From: Bacteroidota bacterium
GTDB taxonomy: Bacteria; Bacteroidota; Bacteroidia; Chitinophagales; Chitinophagaceae
Length of the DNA: 64,000 nucleotides
Assembly: GCA_947461125.1 (NCBI GenBank)
Contig: CANHHX010000002.1
Span: 25,331 to 89,330 of the forward strand
Direction: 5' to 3'
Part shown: one piece after another, positions 1 through 8,836 of the stretch
Layout of the letters: each line of letters begins with the position of its first letter
Numbering within the stretch: position 1 is the first letter of the stretch
Position numbers and translations under genes: made by a program
The notes under the pieces: generated by a model
Told to the model about the DNA's origin: nothing
What the model saw: only the letters and a program-made list of their open reading frames with translations
The model's database searches: none

Positions 1-606
1 CACGCGCGCCTCCGGAACAAATTTTGGAAATCCTTCGGTGGTTACTCTTCGTTTGGCGGCAAAAGACGGGTTGTCATAAAATAATTTAGAGTGAACTGTT
101 CTTGTTAATACAGCTGGCGTATATGCATAAGACGCTGCAATACTAATATTTTTTGTTGTTGGAATTTTTTCTACACTTGGCGATAAAAATTGACAGCCTA
201 AAAATTCTTCCAATAAAACGTATACCGCTTCAAGTGTTTGATACGGTGTAGCGCCTGTGATTTGAAGTTCATTTTTACGACTCGCAATCGCATATTCATT
301 TTTTGTAAGCGCTGCATAATTTGGACAAGCACTGCCAATATATATAACTGAACTTTTCGTGTTGTTGTGAGTTGAAATAGGAATACGTGCACCACTTATT
401 TTAAATATATACTCACTGAGTTCGCGCGCCGCTAAAAGCTCCTCTTTACCTGCATTTACTGCGGTTACAATGACAGCACTCGAACGTCCATTTTGCACCA
501 TGTTAAAAAAAGGTGCTGTTACTTTTTGGGCGTTTACACAAGTAATAGTCATGCAATAAAAAAGCACAACTAAATAAGAAATTGTAGGGCGGAATAAAAA
601 ATTCAT
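1..606 (-). CDS. DUF4838-type secreted protein, 3' end cut off by window edge
   Basis: My own reading of the minus strand gives 202 open codons from an ATG at 604-606 to the window edge with no stop. The ORF track lists only a 65-aa shadow here. The product starts with a hydrophobic signal peptide ending near 'CVNAQK'. It continues with 'ELLAARELSEYIFKISGA', then 'VIYIGSACPNY', and later 'TPYQTLEAVYVLLEEFLGC'. This resembles the N-terminal alpha/beta domain found ahead of the TIM barrel in GH20/GH67-like and DUF4838 proteins. The catalytic part lies outside the window, so the substrate is unknown. It is divergent from a GH20 locus, which suggests a shared role in breaking down an amino-sugar-containing glycan. 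The family call is inference; that it is a real partial gene is well supported. Confidence 0.75.
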   Translation of the reverse strand, partial: MNFLFRPTISYLVVLFYCMTITCVNAQKVTAPFFNMVQNGRSSAVIVTAVNAGKEELLAARELSEYIFKISGARIPISTHNNTKSSVIYIGSACPNYAALTKNEYAIASRKNELQITGATPYQTLEAVYVLLEEFLGCQFLSPSVEKIPTTKNISIAASYAYTPAVLTRTVHSKLFYDNPSFAAKRRVTTEGFPKFVPEARV

Positions 607-673
607 ACAACGTATTTTAGTACCCTAAATTTAATTTATTTCAATAACTGAATTCTAACCTTTTTTAAGCCTA

Positions 674-689
674 TTTGAACCGGTTAAAA
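674..689. promoter_or_regulatory. Candidate LacI-family operator between divergent glycan genes
   Basis: The intergenic sequence holds 'TTTGAACCGGTTAAAA', a 16-bp palindrome with one mismatched pair around a perfect AACCGGTT core. A central CG flanked by A/T-rich arms is typical of LacI/GalR-family operators. It sits 68 bp upstream of the 606 minus start and 55 bp upstream of the 744 plus start. It could therefore control both transcripts. No regulator gene is in the window. Confidence 0.4.
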
Positions 690-743
690 AATAATTAATG
701 CACTCATTTAATAGTGGCGTAAATTAACTGCAAATAAAAATTC

Positions 744-3173
744 ATGAAAAAAATATTGTTCGTATTTGCGGTACTATGTTCAAGTAGTTTACTTGCACAA
801 GATGTATTTTACTTTACTAGCGGACTGGCTTCGGGAAAAACACACCAATATGGTAGAGAAGCGATGTACTCCGATGCCCTCGCTTATAGCTTGTACAAGG
901 GAGGAAGTAAACCACAGGAAGGATTACCTGTTTCGAATAGCGCAAATACAAACTGGACAAGTATTAACGCCGACAGTGCGCATAATTTTAGAAGTCAGGC
1001 GCTTGCCAATGGATATTTATACCTAACGTATAATGCTCCAAAGGCTGTTACAGCTGTGTTTATTGGCACAGGGCACTCCATGGTGTTTATCAATGGAGCA
1101 CCACATGCAGGTGATATGTACCGTTATGGTTGGATGTACATTCCTGTTCAGTTAAAAAAAGGAATCAATGAATTTTATATCCGCGCCGCAGGCGCTGGTA
1201 GGTTTGCTTCGGTAAAAGCAATGCTTGATTTTTCATTTAAGCCACTACAATTAAGTGCCAAAGATGCTACACTCCCATTTTTTATTGAAGGAGAAACAGT
1301 AGCGAAAAAATGGGCCGGACTTGTGGTAGTCAATAGTTCAAAAAATAATACGGCTGGCATGAGTATCACGGCCACTGTGGAAAATCAAAAAATTCAAACC
1401 AATATTACTAGCATCGCTCCACAAATTGCAAGAAAAGTTGCCGTAGAAATACCGGTACCTAAAAATGTAAGCAAAGGAAATTACAGAGTAGCGCTAACGC
1501 TAATGTCTAACAATCAAATTATTGATACTACATCTGTTGTAGTAACCGCTGTAAAAAATAATGAACACGCTTCTCATACTTTTATCAGTACTATAGATGG
1601 CTCTGTTCAGTATTATGCGGTGGCACCTCAGGCCAACGACAATAAAAATAACCCAAGTTTATTTTTATCGGTACATGGTGCAGAAGTAGAAGCTATTTCT
1701 CAAGCAAGGGCCTACAAACCAAAACAAGAAGGACCCATTGTAGCACCAACCAATAGAAGACCAAGAGGATTTAACTGGGAAGATTGGGGTAGACTTGATG
1801 CTCTAGAAGTTTTTGAGATCGCTAAAAAAACATACCAACCCAACCCACAAAATATTTATTTAACAGGCCACTCCATGGGTGGTCACGGTACTTGGTATTT
1901 AGGTGCTACCTATCCAGGAAAATGGGCCGCTATTGCACCTTCGGCAGGATATCCAACCCTTGCTGCATATGGCTCTCATGATGGTCTGGTTCCAAATGAT
2001 ACCAGCACGCCTGTTAAAAAAATATTGACGAGAGCAAGTACACCAAGCAATGTACTGGGCATGGCCAATAACTACAAAGCGAGTGGAGTTTATATTTTTC
2101 ATGGTGATGCAGATGAAACCGTTTCGGTAAACTATGCAAGACAAATGAAAAAAGTACTCGCCGAATTTCATCCCGATTTTAGTTACTACGAATATCCAGG
2201 TGGCTCGCATTGGTTTAGTGATGAGAGTGTAGACTGGGCACCCATTTTTGATTATTTCAAAAGACATACCATTCCTGTTAGCAATAAAGTAAATGTGATT
2301 GATTACACACTTCCATCTACGGCTATTACCAATACCTATCACTGGTTGCAAGTGTTACAACAAACAAAAAGTTTCGAATATAGCCGCGCGCAATTAACGC
2401 GCAATATGAAAACAAAAAATATTTCAGGTACCACTACCAACATTAATGCTGTTGCGATTGATACCAAAGATTTTGCAGTAGGTGATACGGTTAGTATTGT
2501 TTTAGACGGTAGTTCTATAACTCATATTGTAAATAGTAGCGCTCTCGTGTTGGAAAAAAATGCAAATTGGACCAAAGGAATGTCGCCATCACTTACCAAC
2601 AAGGGCATCCAAAGAAACGGTGGTTTAAAAGAAGCATTCAACCATAATATGGTTTTTGTTTATGCAACTCATGGTACAGAAGCAGAAAATAACTGGGCCT
2701 TACAAAAAGCAAAATATGACGCCGAAACTTGGTATTACAGAGGAAACGGATCTGTAAGTTTAATTGCAGATAAGGATTTTAATACTGCCGCATATCAAAA
2801 TCAAGGCGTTATTTTATATGGCAATGAATCCACCAATTCCGCAGCAGCGGCACTTCTTACCAACTGTCCTATTAAAGTTACTACCGGAAAAATTGTAATG
2901 GGGAGCACCGTATTTGAAGGTCAAGATTTAGGCGCTTACTTTATGTACCCAGCACAAAACAATGGCATTACGAGCGTTGCACTCATTGGGGGTACGGGTG
3001 TACAAGGTATGCAAGCTGCTGATGCCAATCAATATTTTAGCGGTGGTAGCGGTTTCCCAGACTTCATGGTTTTTTCTCTAGATATGCTTATTAAGGGTGA
3101 AGACGGCATTAAAGCTGTGGGTTATTTTAACAATGACTGGAGTTTAGGCAAGGATTTTTACATTAAAAAGTAA
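744..3173 (+). CDS. Secreted alpha/beta-hydrolase (prolyl-oligopeptidase/esterase-like)
   Basis: This 809-aa exported protein has a Sec signal peptide ending near 'SSSLLAQD'. Residues about 20-280 form a beta-rich N-terminal region. An alpha/beta-hydrolase domain follows, with the nucleophile elbow 'GHSMGGHGTW' (Ser377). The 'HGDADETV' motif matches the HGxxDxxV of S9-like enzymes (Asp457), and 'GGSHWF' supplies the histidine (His489). The catalytic triad therefore looks complete. Roughly 300 further residues form an unassigned C-terminal region. The gene ends 6 bp before the GH20 gene, so the two are probably co-transcribed. A role as a carbohydrate esterase or peptidase acting on a glycan or glycopeptide alongside the hexosaminidase is likely. 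The exact substrate cannot be read from the sequence. Confidence 0.8.
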   Translation: MKKILFVFAVLCSSSLLAQDVFYFTSGLASGKTHQYGREAMYSDALAYSLYKGGSKPQEGLPVSNSANTNWTSINADSAHNFRSQALANGYLYLTYNAPKAVTAVFIGTGHSMVFINGAPHAGDMYRYGWMYIPVQLKKGINEFYIRAAGAGRFASVKAMLDFSFKPLQLSAKDATLPFFIEGETVAKKWAGLVVVNSSKNNTAGMSITATVENQKIQTNITSIAPQIARKVAVEIPVPKNVSKGNYRVALTLMSNNQIIDTTSVVVTAVKNNEHASHTFISTIDGSVQYYAVAPQANDNKNNPSLFLSVHGAEVEAISQARAYKPKQEGPIVAPTNRRPRGFNWEDWGRLDALEVFEIAKKTYQPNPQNIYLTGHSMGGHGTWYLGATYPGKWAAIAPSAGYPTLAAYGSHDGLVPNDTSTPVKKILTRASTPSNVLGMANNYKASGVYIFHGDADETVSVNYARQMKKVLAEFHPDFSYYEYPGGSHWFSDESVDWAPIFDYFKRHTIPVSNKVNVIDYTLPSTAITNTYHWLQVLQQTKSFEYSRAQLTRNMKTKNISGTTTNINAVAIDTKDFAVGDTVSIVLDGSSITHIVNSSALVLEKNANWTKGMSPSLTNKGIQRNGGLKEAFNHNMVFVYATHGTEAENNWALQKAKYDAETWYYRGNGSVSLIADKDFNTAAYQNQGVILYGNESTNSAAAALLTNCPIKVTTGKIVMGSTVFEGQDLGAYFMYPAQNNGITSVALIGGTGVQGMQAADANQYFSGGSGFPDFMVFSLDMLIKGEDGIKAVGYFNNDWSLGKDFYIKK

Positions 3174-3179
3174 AGAAAG

Positions 3180-5387
3180 ATGAAAAAAATATTCGTTGCT
3201 ATTTCGCTGGTACTCTTAGGGTATATTGCAGTAGCGCAAAAGCAAATAAAAATTATTCCAGAGCCACAATTTTTGAAGGTACATAGGGGAAATTTTACTT
3301 TTTATAAAAACACACAGTTTATAGCACCTGCTAGTTGGAAACCAATTGCAAAATATGTACAGCAAATTATAAGTACCTCCATTAGTACACTTCCAAAAGG
3401 AAATACGCGCATTATATTTAAAGAGAATAAAAATTTAGCGCATAGTGAATACAGTTTAGAAATTACTACTAACACTATTACGATTGCTGCAAAAGATTAT
3501 GCCGGCGCACTCTATGGAGCTCAAACCATTGTTCAGCTTTGGTATACTACCCATACGCCTAGCCGTATTGCATGTGTAACGTTAAAAGACAAGCCCAGGT
3601 TCGAATACAGGGGTCTCATGCTAGACGTTTCTAGAAATTTTTATCCGGTATCATTTATTAAAAGCTTAATTGATGTATTCAGTATTTATAAAATCAACAA
3701 CCTCCATTTACACTTAACAGATGGTGCAGGTTGGCGACTTGAAATAAAAAAATACCCGCTTCTAACAAAACAGGCTGCCTTTAGAACACATAAAACATGG
3801 AAAGAGTGGTGGAAAAATGGAATGGGTTATTTACAAGAAGGTGATCCGCTGGCATACGGAGGATATTACACACAAAATGATGCAAAAGATATTGTTGCCT
3901 ATGCAAGGGCAAAAGCCATCAATGTGATTCCAGAAATTGAAATGCCAGGGCACTCCGATGAAGTGCTAGCAGCCTATCCAAATCTAGCCTGTGATAGTGT
4001 GAAAGGTAGAAGTGGAGAGTTTTGTATTGGAAACGATTCGACCTTCACTTTTATGCAGGATGTACTTACAGAAGTGATGGGGTTGTTTCCTTCAAAATAT
4101 ATTCATATTGGAGGCGATGAAGCCGCAAAAGGACACTGGAAAAAATGTACAAAATGCCAAAAGCGCATCAAGGATAATAACCTAAAAGATGAAGATGAAC
4201 TACAAAGCTATGCCATCAAAAGAATGGAAAAGTTTATCTCAGGCAAAGGACGTTATTTACTAGGATGGGATGAAATATTAGAAGGTGGCCTTGCCCCTGG
4301 TGCGCGCGTAATGAGCTGGAGAGGAGAGCAAGGTGGTATTGATGCGGCTAGGCAAAACCACGATGTAATTATGACCCCGGGCGGCACTTGTTATTTTGAT
4401 AAATACCAACAAAACCCTGCTGGGGAACCAGAAGCCATTGGTGGATTTTTACCGCTTCAAAAAGTGTATGAATACGAACCGCTTCCCGCTGCATTAGAAA
4501 AAGACAAACAACAATATGTAAAAGGCGCACAAGCCAATTTATGGACCGAATACGTGCCTACGCAGGAGCATGCGGCCTATATGATTTTTCCGCGCATCAT
4601 TGCATTAAGTGAAGTGGTATGGAGTAACCCGGCTGCTAAAAATTGGGCGCAGTTTCAAGAAAAATTAACGGCTCATTATAACTTATTACAAGCATTTAAT
4701 GTCAATTATTGTAGGCCTTCCAATAGAGTTGATATTTCAACAAGTATTGATACCGTAACGCGTGCTGCTACTATTCGTTTTAATAGCGAGCAGTTTAAAC
4801 CTACTATCTATTATACCACTAATGGAACGGACCCCACCACTGCTTCTAATATTTATTCAACGCCATTTTTAATAGATGCAAAAGCAACAATTAAAGCAGC
4901 CATTATAAATGCAAAAAAATCGGCACCTGATTCAATACTCATTAATTTTCATAAAGCATTTAATAAGCCCGTAACCTACAATATACCGTATAGCAAAGGT
5001 TATCCGGCTGATGGTACACGCACGCTTGTAAATGGATACCGTGGAACTTTAACTTACCAAGATGGACAGTGGCAGGGATTCACCAGCAACATAGATGTTG
5101 TTATTGATTTACAAAAAGTAGACACCATACATTTAGTACAAGCAAATTTTATGCAAATCATTGGGCCAGGGGTTTATATGCCCAAATACATAGAAGTACA
5201 AACATCGGTGGACGGCGTAAACTATACCAATCAGGGTAGAGATAACAATACGGTATCTTCCTTAGAGAGTAGTTTACTATTTAAAGATTTTAAAATACAA
5301 ATGAAACCTACCGCTGCTCGCTATATCAAGTTTGTTTCAAAACTGCAAAGCGGCTTTCAATTTATCGATGAAATTATTGTAGAATAA
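3180..5387 (+). CDS. GH20 beta-N-acetylhexosaminidase
   Basis: This enzyme removes terminal beta-linked GlcNAc or GalNAc, using the substrate acetamido group as nucleophile. The signal peptide ends near 'YIAVAQK'. A GH20b-like N-terminal domain leads into the TIM barrel at about residue 135, with 'LHLTDGAGWRLEI' near residue 180. The family Asp-Glu pair is present in 'IHIGGDEAAKGHW' (Asp313, Glu314). Residues from about 515 to 590 resemble the chitobiase C-terminal domain ('TIYYTTNGTDPTT'). The final 140 residues look like an F5/8-type carbohydrate-binding domain ('ARYIKFVSKLQSGFQF'). At 735 aa it fits multidomain Bacteroidota GH20 enzymes. It is co-oriented with the upstream hydrolase, 6 bp apart. 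Confidence 0.95.
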   Translation: MKKIFVAISLVLLGYIAVAQKQIKIIPEPQFLKVHRGNFTFYKNTQFIAPASWKPIAKYVQQIISTSISTLPKGNTRIIFKENKNLAHSEYSLEITTNTITIAAKDYAGALYGAQTIVQLWYTTHTPSRIACVTLKDKPRFEYRGLMLDVSRNFYPVSFIKSLIDVFSIYKINNLHLHLTDGAGWRLEIKKYPLLTKQAAFRTHKTWKEWWKNGMGYLQEGDPLAYGGYYTQNDAKDIVAYARAKAINVIPEIEMPGHSDEVLAAYPNLACDSVKGRSGEFCIGNDSTFTFMQDVLTEVMGLFPSKYIHIGGDEAAKGHWKKCTKCQKRIKDNNLKDEDELQSYAIKRMEKFISGKGRYLLGWDEILEGGLAPGARVMSWRGEQGGIDAARQNHDVIMTPGGTCYFDKYQQNPAGEPEAIGGFLPLQKVYEYEPLPAALEKDKQQYVKGAQANLWTEYVPTQEHAAYMIFPRIIALSEVVWSNPAAKNWAQFQEKLTAHYNLLQAFNVNYCRPSNRVDISTSIDTVTRAATIRFNSEQFKPTIYYTTNGTDPTTASNIYSTPFLIDAKATIKAAIINAKKSAPDSILINFHKAFNKPVTYNIPYSKGYPADGTRTLVNGYRGTLTYQDGQWQGFTSNIDVVIDLQKVDTIHLVQANFMQIIGPGVYMPKYIEVQTSVDGVNYTNQGRDNNTVSSLESSLLFKDFKIQMKPTAARYIKFVSKLQSGFQFIDEIIVE

Positions 5388-5388
5388 A

Positions 5389-5425
5389 AAAGCGGCTACT
5401 TATTACTAGAATAGGGAGCCGCTTT
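5389..5425. terminator. Bidirectional terminator between convergent genes
   Basis: The arms AAAGCGGCT (5389-5397) and AGCCGCTTT (5417-5425) are perfect 9-bp complements around a 19-nt loop. A-rich and T-rich flanks lie on either side. The hairpin sits just after the GH20 stop and 14 bp from the stop of the convergent oxidoreductase gene, so it can serve both. Confidence 0.75.
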
Positions 5426-5439
5426 ATAATCGTTACGGT

Positions 5440-6765
5440 TTAATATTTTGTAACACCTGGAACCGGAACTGGATAGAATCCGTCAGGACCTGGATTAACC
5501 GGCGCTGCTGCATCAAATGCATACACCGATGGATGTAAATTAAGCCCCGAATTAATGGCTTTATCCCAATCAATAACCTGTCCACTGTAGGTAGCCATTC
5601 GACCTAAAATAGATGTCATAGTAGAGTATGCGCCGTTTTCGGCATCGGCATATTTATACTCACCTTTTGCAATCGCTGCAAATAATTCGTCATGCTCGGT
5701 TTGATATGGATTACGCTCTTTCGATTTATCAAATTGAAAAATAGTTTTACCGCGTAAATCAGTAATACGTGCTGCATCACAATAAATTTTTCCCTTGGTA
5801 CCCACTAGTAGTTCATCTACTTTACTAGAAGTGCCCGGCATGTGCCTACACTGCGAATTTAAAATAGATCCATCGGCGTAATGAAACTCTACATAGTGGT
5901 GATCAAATATTTCACCGTGCTCTTTTGATTTTCTTACTTGTCTTCCACCAAAGCCTTGTGCTTTTACAGGATATCCATTTTTAAACCAGTTAATCACATC
6001 TAAATTGTGAATGTGCTGTTCCGTAATATGATCGCCACAAAGCCATACAAAATAATACCAGTTACGCATTTGGTATTCCATTTCGGTTTGACCTGCTTTG
6101 CGTGGTCTTGTCCAAACACCATCATTGTTCCACCAAGCCTGCATCGATGTAATATCTCCAATCATATCTTTTTTTGCAAAGAGTGCGCGGTATGAATCTT
6201 GGTAATGTCTCTGAAGCCCTACTACTACGTTTAATTTTTTTTGCTTTGCAATTTTAGCAGCAGCTAAAACCCTTTGTACACCTGCTGGATCTGTAGCTAC
6301 CGGCTTTTCCATAAATATATGTTTGCCTTGTTTTACCGCTTCTTCAAAATGAATAGGTCTAAACCCAGGAGGGGTTGCAAGTATCACTACATCTGCAAGT
6401 GGTATGGCTTTTAAATAACCGTCAAAGCCTACAAATTTTCTTTCTTCAGGAACATCAAGTGTTCCCTTTGTACCAGCACCTGCATTAGCTAGTTCGCCAG
6501 CTACGTTTTTATAACATTCATCCAGGCGGTCTTTAAAAGCATCTGCCATCGCAACAATTTTTACATTTTGCTTGCTCATTAATGCCTGAACGGCAGCACC
6601 TGTTCCACGTCCACCGCAACCAATCACGGCTACTTTGATAACGTCATCAGAACCCGAAAAAAAGTTTGCTCTAGAAATTAGAGGCGCAGCTGCAATGGCA
6701 CCTGCAAGCATGGAACCTTGTTTTACAAAGTCTCTGCGTTTGTCATGAAAAGATGAATTTGACAT
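5440..6765 (-). CDS. Tat-exported Gfo/Idh/MocA-family NAD(P)-dependent oxidoreductase
   Basis: The 441-aa product opens with a twin-arginine signal: 'KRRDFVKQGSMLAGAIAAA' with Arg10-Arg11. This implies export of a folded protein with its cofactor already bound. A Rossmann fold follows ('KVAVIGCGGRGTG', about residues 44-56), and the family Glu-Lys-Pro motif is present as 'EKPVA' at 153-157. The rest fits the GFO_IDH_MocA C-terminal domain. Some Tat-exported members are NAD-dependent glycosidases (GH109) and others are sugar dehydrogenases; sequence alone does not separate them here. It is the last gene of the minus-strand series apbE-like, SUMF1-like, this gene, 13 bp downstream of the SUMF1 gene. 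Confidence 0.88.
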   Translation of the reverse strand: MSNSSFHDKRRDFVKQGSMLAGAIAAAPLISRANFFSGSDDVIKVAVIGCGGRGTGAAVQALMSKQNVKIVAMADAFKDRLDECYKNVAGELANAGAGTKGTLDVPEERKFVGFDGYLKAIPLADVVILATPPGFRPIHFEEAVKQGKHIFMEKPVATDPAGVQRVLAAAKIAKQKKLNVVVGLQRHYQDSYRALFAKKDMIGDITSMQAWWNNDGVWTRPRKAGQTEMEYQMRNWYYFVWLCGDHITEQHIHNLDVINWFKNGYPVKAQGFGGRQVRKSKEHGEIFDHHYVEFHYADGSILNSQCRHMPGTSSKVDELLVGTKGKIYCDAARITDLRGKTIFQFDKSKERNPYQTEHDELFAAIAKGEYKYADAENGAYSTMTSILGRMATYSGQVIDWDKAINSGLNLHPSVYAFDAAAPVNPGPDGFYPVPVPGVTKY

Positions 6766-6778
6766 ATGGCTGTTGTTT

Positions 6779-7735
6779 TTATTTTATTAAATAAGATGAA
6801 TAAAATTGTTCTACTTGTTCAGGTGTTGGCTGTTGTAATGGCCTCACGAGTCTGATACCAACATCTTTAGCCTCTGTAAGCCACCATTTACTTTTTGGAA
6901 TTTGTGGATCACGCCTATTCCAAATGGGATCCGATTTTATTCGTTTTCCATTTCTACAAATACTTGCATCAGATAAAAAAGATCCACCACGTAATACCTT
7001 TGGATACACCCCTTGCGTAGGCGCAACCATTGGGTTTTTTGATTCGATGCTAGCGTATCTGTTGGGAACATAATGATCGGTGGTCCACTCCATTAAGTTA
7101 CCAAGCATATCGTAAAGTCCCCAAGCATTGGGTAATTTTTGAGCTACTTTCTGGTATTTATTATTACTATTTTTTTGAAACCATGCATATTTAGAAAGCA
7201 GGTTAGGATCTGTGCCATAATAATAAGGCGTGGTTGCTCCTGCTCTGCTAGCGTATTCCCACTCGGCCTCGGTGGGAAGTCTATAAAAAATACCTGTTTG
7301 TTTATAGAGCCATTTGCAAAACATAAATGCCGCATATTGAGACATACTATTAGCAGGGTATCCACCCTCTTTGCCCATGCCCCAGGTTAGATCTACATAT
7401 TGAGGACTTGGTCTTGTAATAGCGTCCACATCAGAATTTTGAGAGGTGTTTTCGTCTTTTAAAAAAACATCAAAAACATCGCGGGTTACTTCTGTGGCAC
7501 TCATCCAAAATGCATCTAATGCAATTTCTTTTTGAGGTGTTTCGTCGGTGTTAATTTTTAGAGATGCCATTGGTGTACCCATTTTAAATTGTCCTGCGGG
7601 AATGGGCACCATTGCAAAACGCAAATTACTTATTGGTAATTTTTGCTCATATTTTTCAAAAATGACACTCGGTTGTTGGGTAATTGCATCAATAACAATG
7701 AAACAAAATACAGAAGTAAAAATAGTTTTGAACAC
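6779..7735 (-). CDS. SUMF1/FGE-fold secreted protein with incomplete cysteine pair
   Basis: The 318-aa protein has an N-terminal hydrophobic signal and then a full SUMF1 (formylglycine-generating enzyme) fold. Visible motifs are 'VPIPAGQFKMGTP', 'LPTEAEWEYASRAGA', 'GLYDMLGNLMEW' and 'VLRGGSF', ending with 'DVGIRLVRP'. In true bacterial FGEs two copper-binding cysteines lie five residues apart after RGGSF. Here the first position is Ser255 and only Cys260 remains ('FLSDASIC'). Sulfatase activation is therefore unlikely, and no sulfatase gene is in the window. It may be a non-catalytic or differently specialised SUMF1 protein. It sits between the apbE-like gene (52 bp upstream) and the Tat oxidoreductase (13 bp downstream). 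Confidence 0.85.
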   Translation of the reverse strand: MFKTIFTSVFCFIVIDAITQQPSVIFEKYEQKLPISNLRFAMVPIPAGQFKMGTPMASLKINTDETPQKEIALDAFWMSATEVTRDVFDVFLKDENTSQNSDVDAITRPSPQYVDLTWGMGKEGGYPANSMSQYAAFMFCKWLYKQTGIFYRLPTEAEWEYASRAGATTPYYYGTDPNLLSKYAWFQKNSNNKYQKVAQKLPNAWGLYDMLGNLMEWTTDHYVPNRYASIESKNPMVAPTQGVYPKVLRGGSFLSDASICRNGKRIKSDPIWNRRDPQIPKSKWWLTEAKDVGIRLVRPLQQPTPEQVEQFYSSYLIK

Positions 7736-7787
7736 AATTAAATTTTAGAATAAGGAAGTTATGAATTTTTTAGAATAGCTACAACAA

Positions 7788-8807
7788 TTATTGTTCTAGG
7801 TAACTATCAAATTTTCCAAAACTAAGTTTCTGGATCCTTCCATTTTGTAAAGTGGTAATGAGTACTTCAGATTTGTACTTTTTTGCCAATATTTTAACCT
7901 GTTCAAGTGTTAAGATACTACATGCTGTTGCCAACCAATCGGCGGTGGTAGCAGTTGGTGCTACCACTGTAACATTACGCTGAAATGTAACACCATAGCC
8001 GGTTCTTGGATCAATAATATGACCATACCTTTTCCCCTCATGCACCATGAATTGAAAGGCATCACCCGATGTTGCAACTGCTTTATTGGATAAAACAAGT
8101 TTACGTTCCAATAATTTTTCTTGCTGTCCAGGTACATTAATTCCAATGGTCCATCCTTTTTTTTGAGGGGGTATACCAAAAGCAACCATATCACCTCCTG
8201 CATCTACTAAGGCCGTTGTGATACCATGTGATTGTAATAAAGCCAAAACCTTATCTGCAGCATAGCCTTTAGCGATGGCGCCCATATCAAGTTGCATCTT
8301 GGATTGTAAAAAAGTTATTGTTTGCGCATTACTATCTATTTGAAGCTTATTAAATCCTACACGGTTGCGCGCGTCATTAATTGCTGCATTTGTTGGAAAT
8401 TGTTGAGCCTTACGCGCGCTTCGCCATAGACGAGAAAGTGGGCCTACTGTAATATCAAAACTACCATCAGCGTCTTTATAGGCTTTGTGTGCAGTACAAA
8501 ACAGTTCCATTAAAATGGGTGAAATCTTAATGGATTTCCCAACTGCTGCAAATTGCAGTTTATACAATTCGGCGCTGCTATCATAATCACTACACACTAA
8601 ATTAATAGAATCAACAAGCTTAAAACTTTCTTGTGCTACGCTGTCTGCCATTTGTTTTGTATCTGCATAGAGCACAATATTAAAAGGAGAGCCCATTTTT
8701 TGCATGCTATATGCATATCTATTTTGTTGTGCTGCCGACATACATACTTGCGTAAAGAGTAACAAAAAGAGAAGGGGCTTTTTCAAATAAAATAAGTTTG
8801 CGTTCAA
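7788..8807 (-). CDS. apbE: FAD:protein FMN transferase (ApbE family)
   Basis: ApbE enzymes attach FMN covalently to Thr or Ser of periplasmic flavoproteins, using FAD and Mg2+. This 339-aa protein has an N-terminal signal ending near 'CMSAAQQ'. The family motifs are present: 'DMGAIAKGYAADKV' around 174-187, 'DAGGDMVAFG' (202-211), 'VATSGDAFQF' and 'HIIDPRTGYG' (263-272). No obvious acceptor protein with an FMN-binding domain is encoded nearby, so the target is unknown. Start codons of this gene and mtgA are only 29 bp apart on opposite strands, so the promoters must be very compact or overlap the coding ends. It is the first gene of the minus-strand group ending with the Tat oxidoreductase. 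Confidence 0.93.
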   Translation of the reverse strand: MNANLFYLKKPLLFLLLFTQVCMSAAQQNRYAYSMQKMGSPFNIVLYADTKQMADSVAQESFKLVDSINLVCSDYDSSAELYKLQFAAVGKSIKISPILMELFCTAHKAYKDADGSFDITVGPLSRLWRSARKAQQFPTNAAINDARNRVGFNKLQIDSNAQTITFLQSKMQLDMGAIAKGYAADKVLALLQSHGITTALVDAGGDMVAFGIPPQKKGWTIGINVPGQQEKLLERKLVLSNKAVATSGDAFQFMVHEGKRYGHIIDPRTGYGVTFQRNVTVVAPTATTADWLATACSILTLEQVKILAKKYKSEVLITTLQNGRIQKLSFGKFDSYLEQ

Positions 8808-8836
8808 AAGATTTGTAATTTAGAAAAACTTTAATC

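Noticed and set aside
1899-2351. 150-aa minus-strand ORF inside the hydrolase gene
   Set aside because: It is fully antisense to a well-supported protein, and its sequence has no family features.
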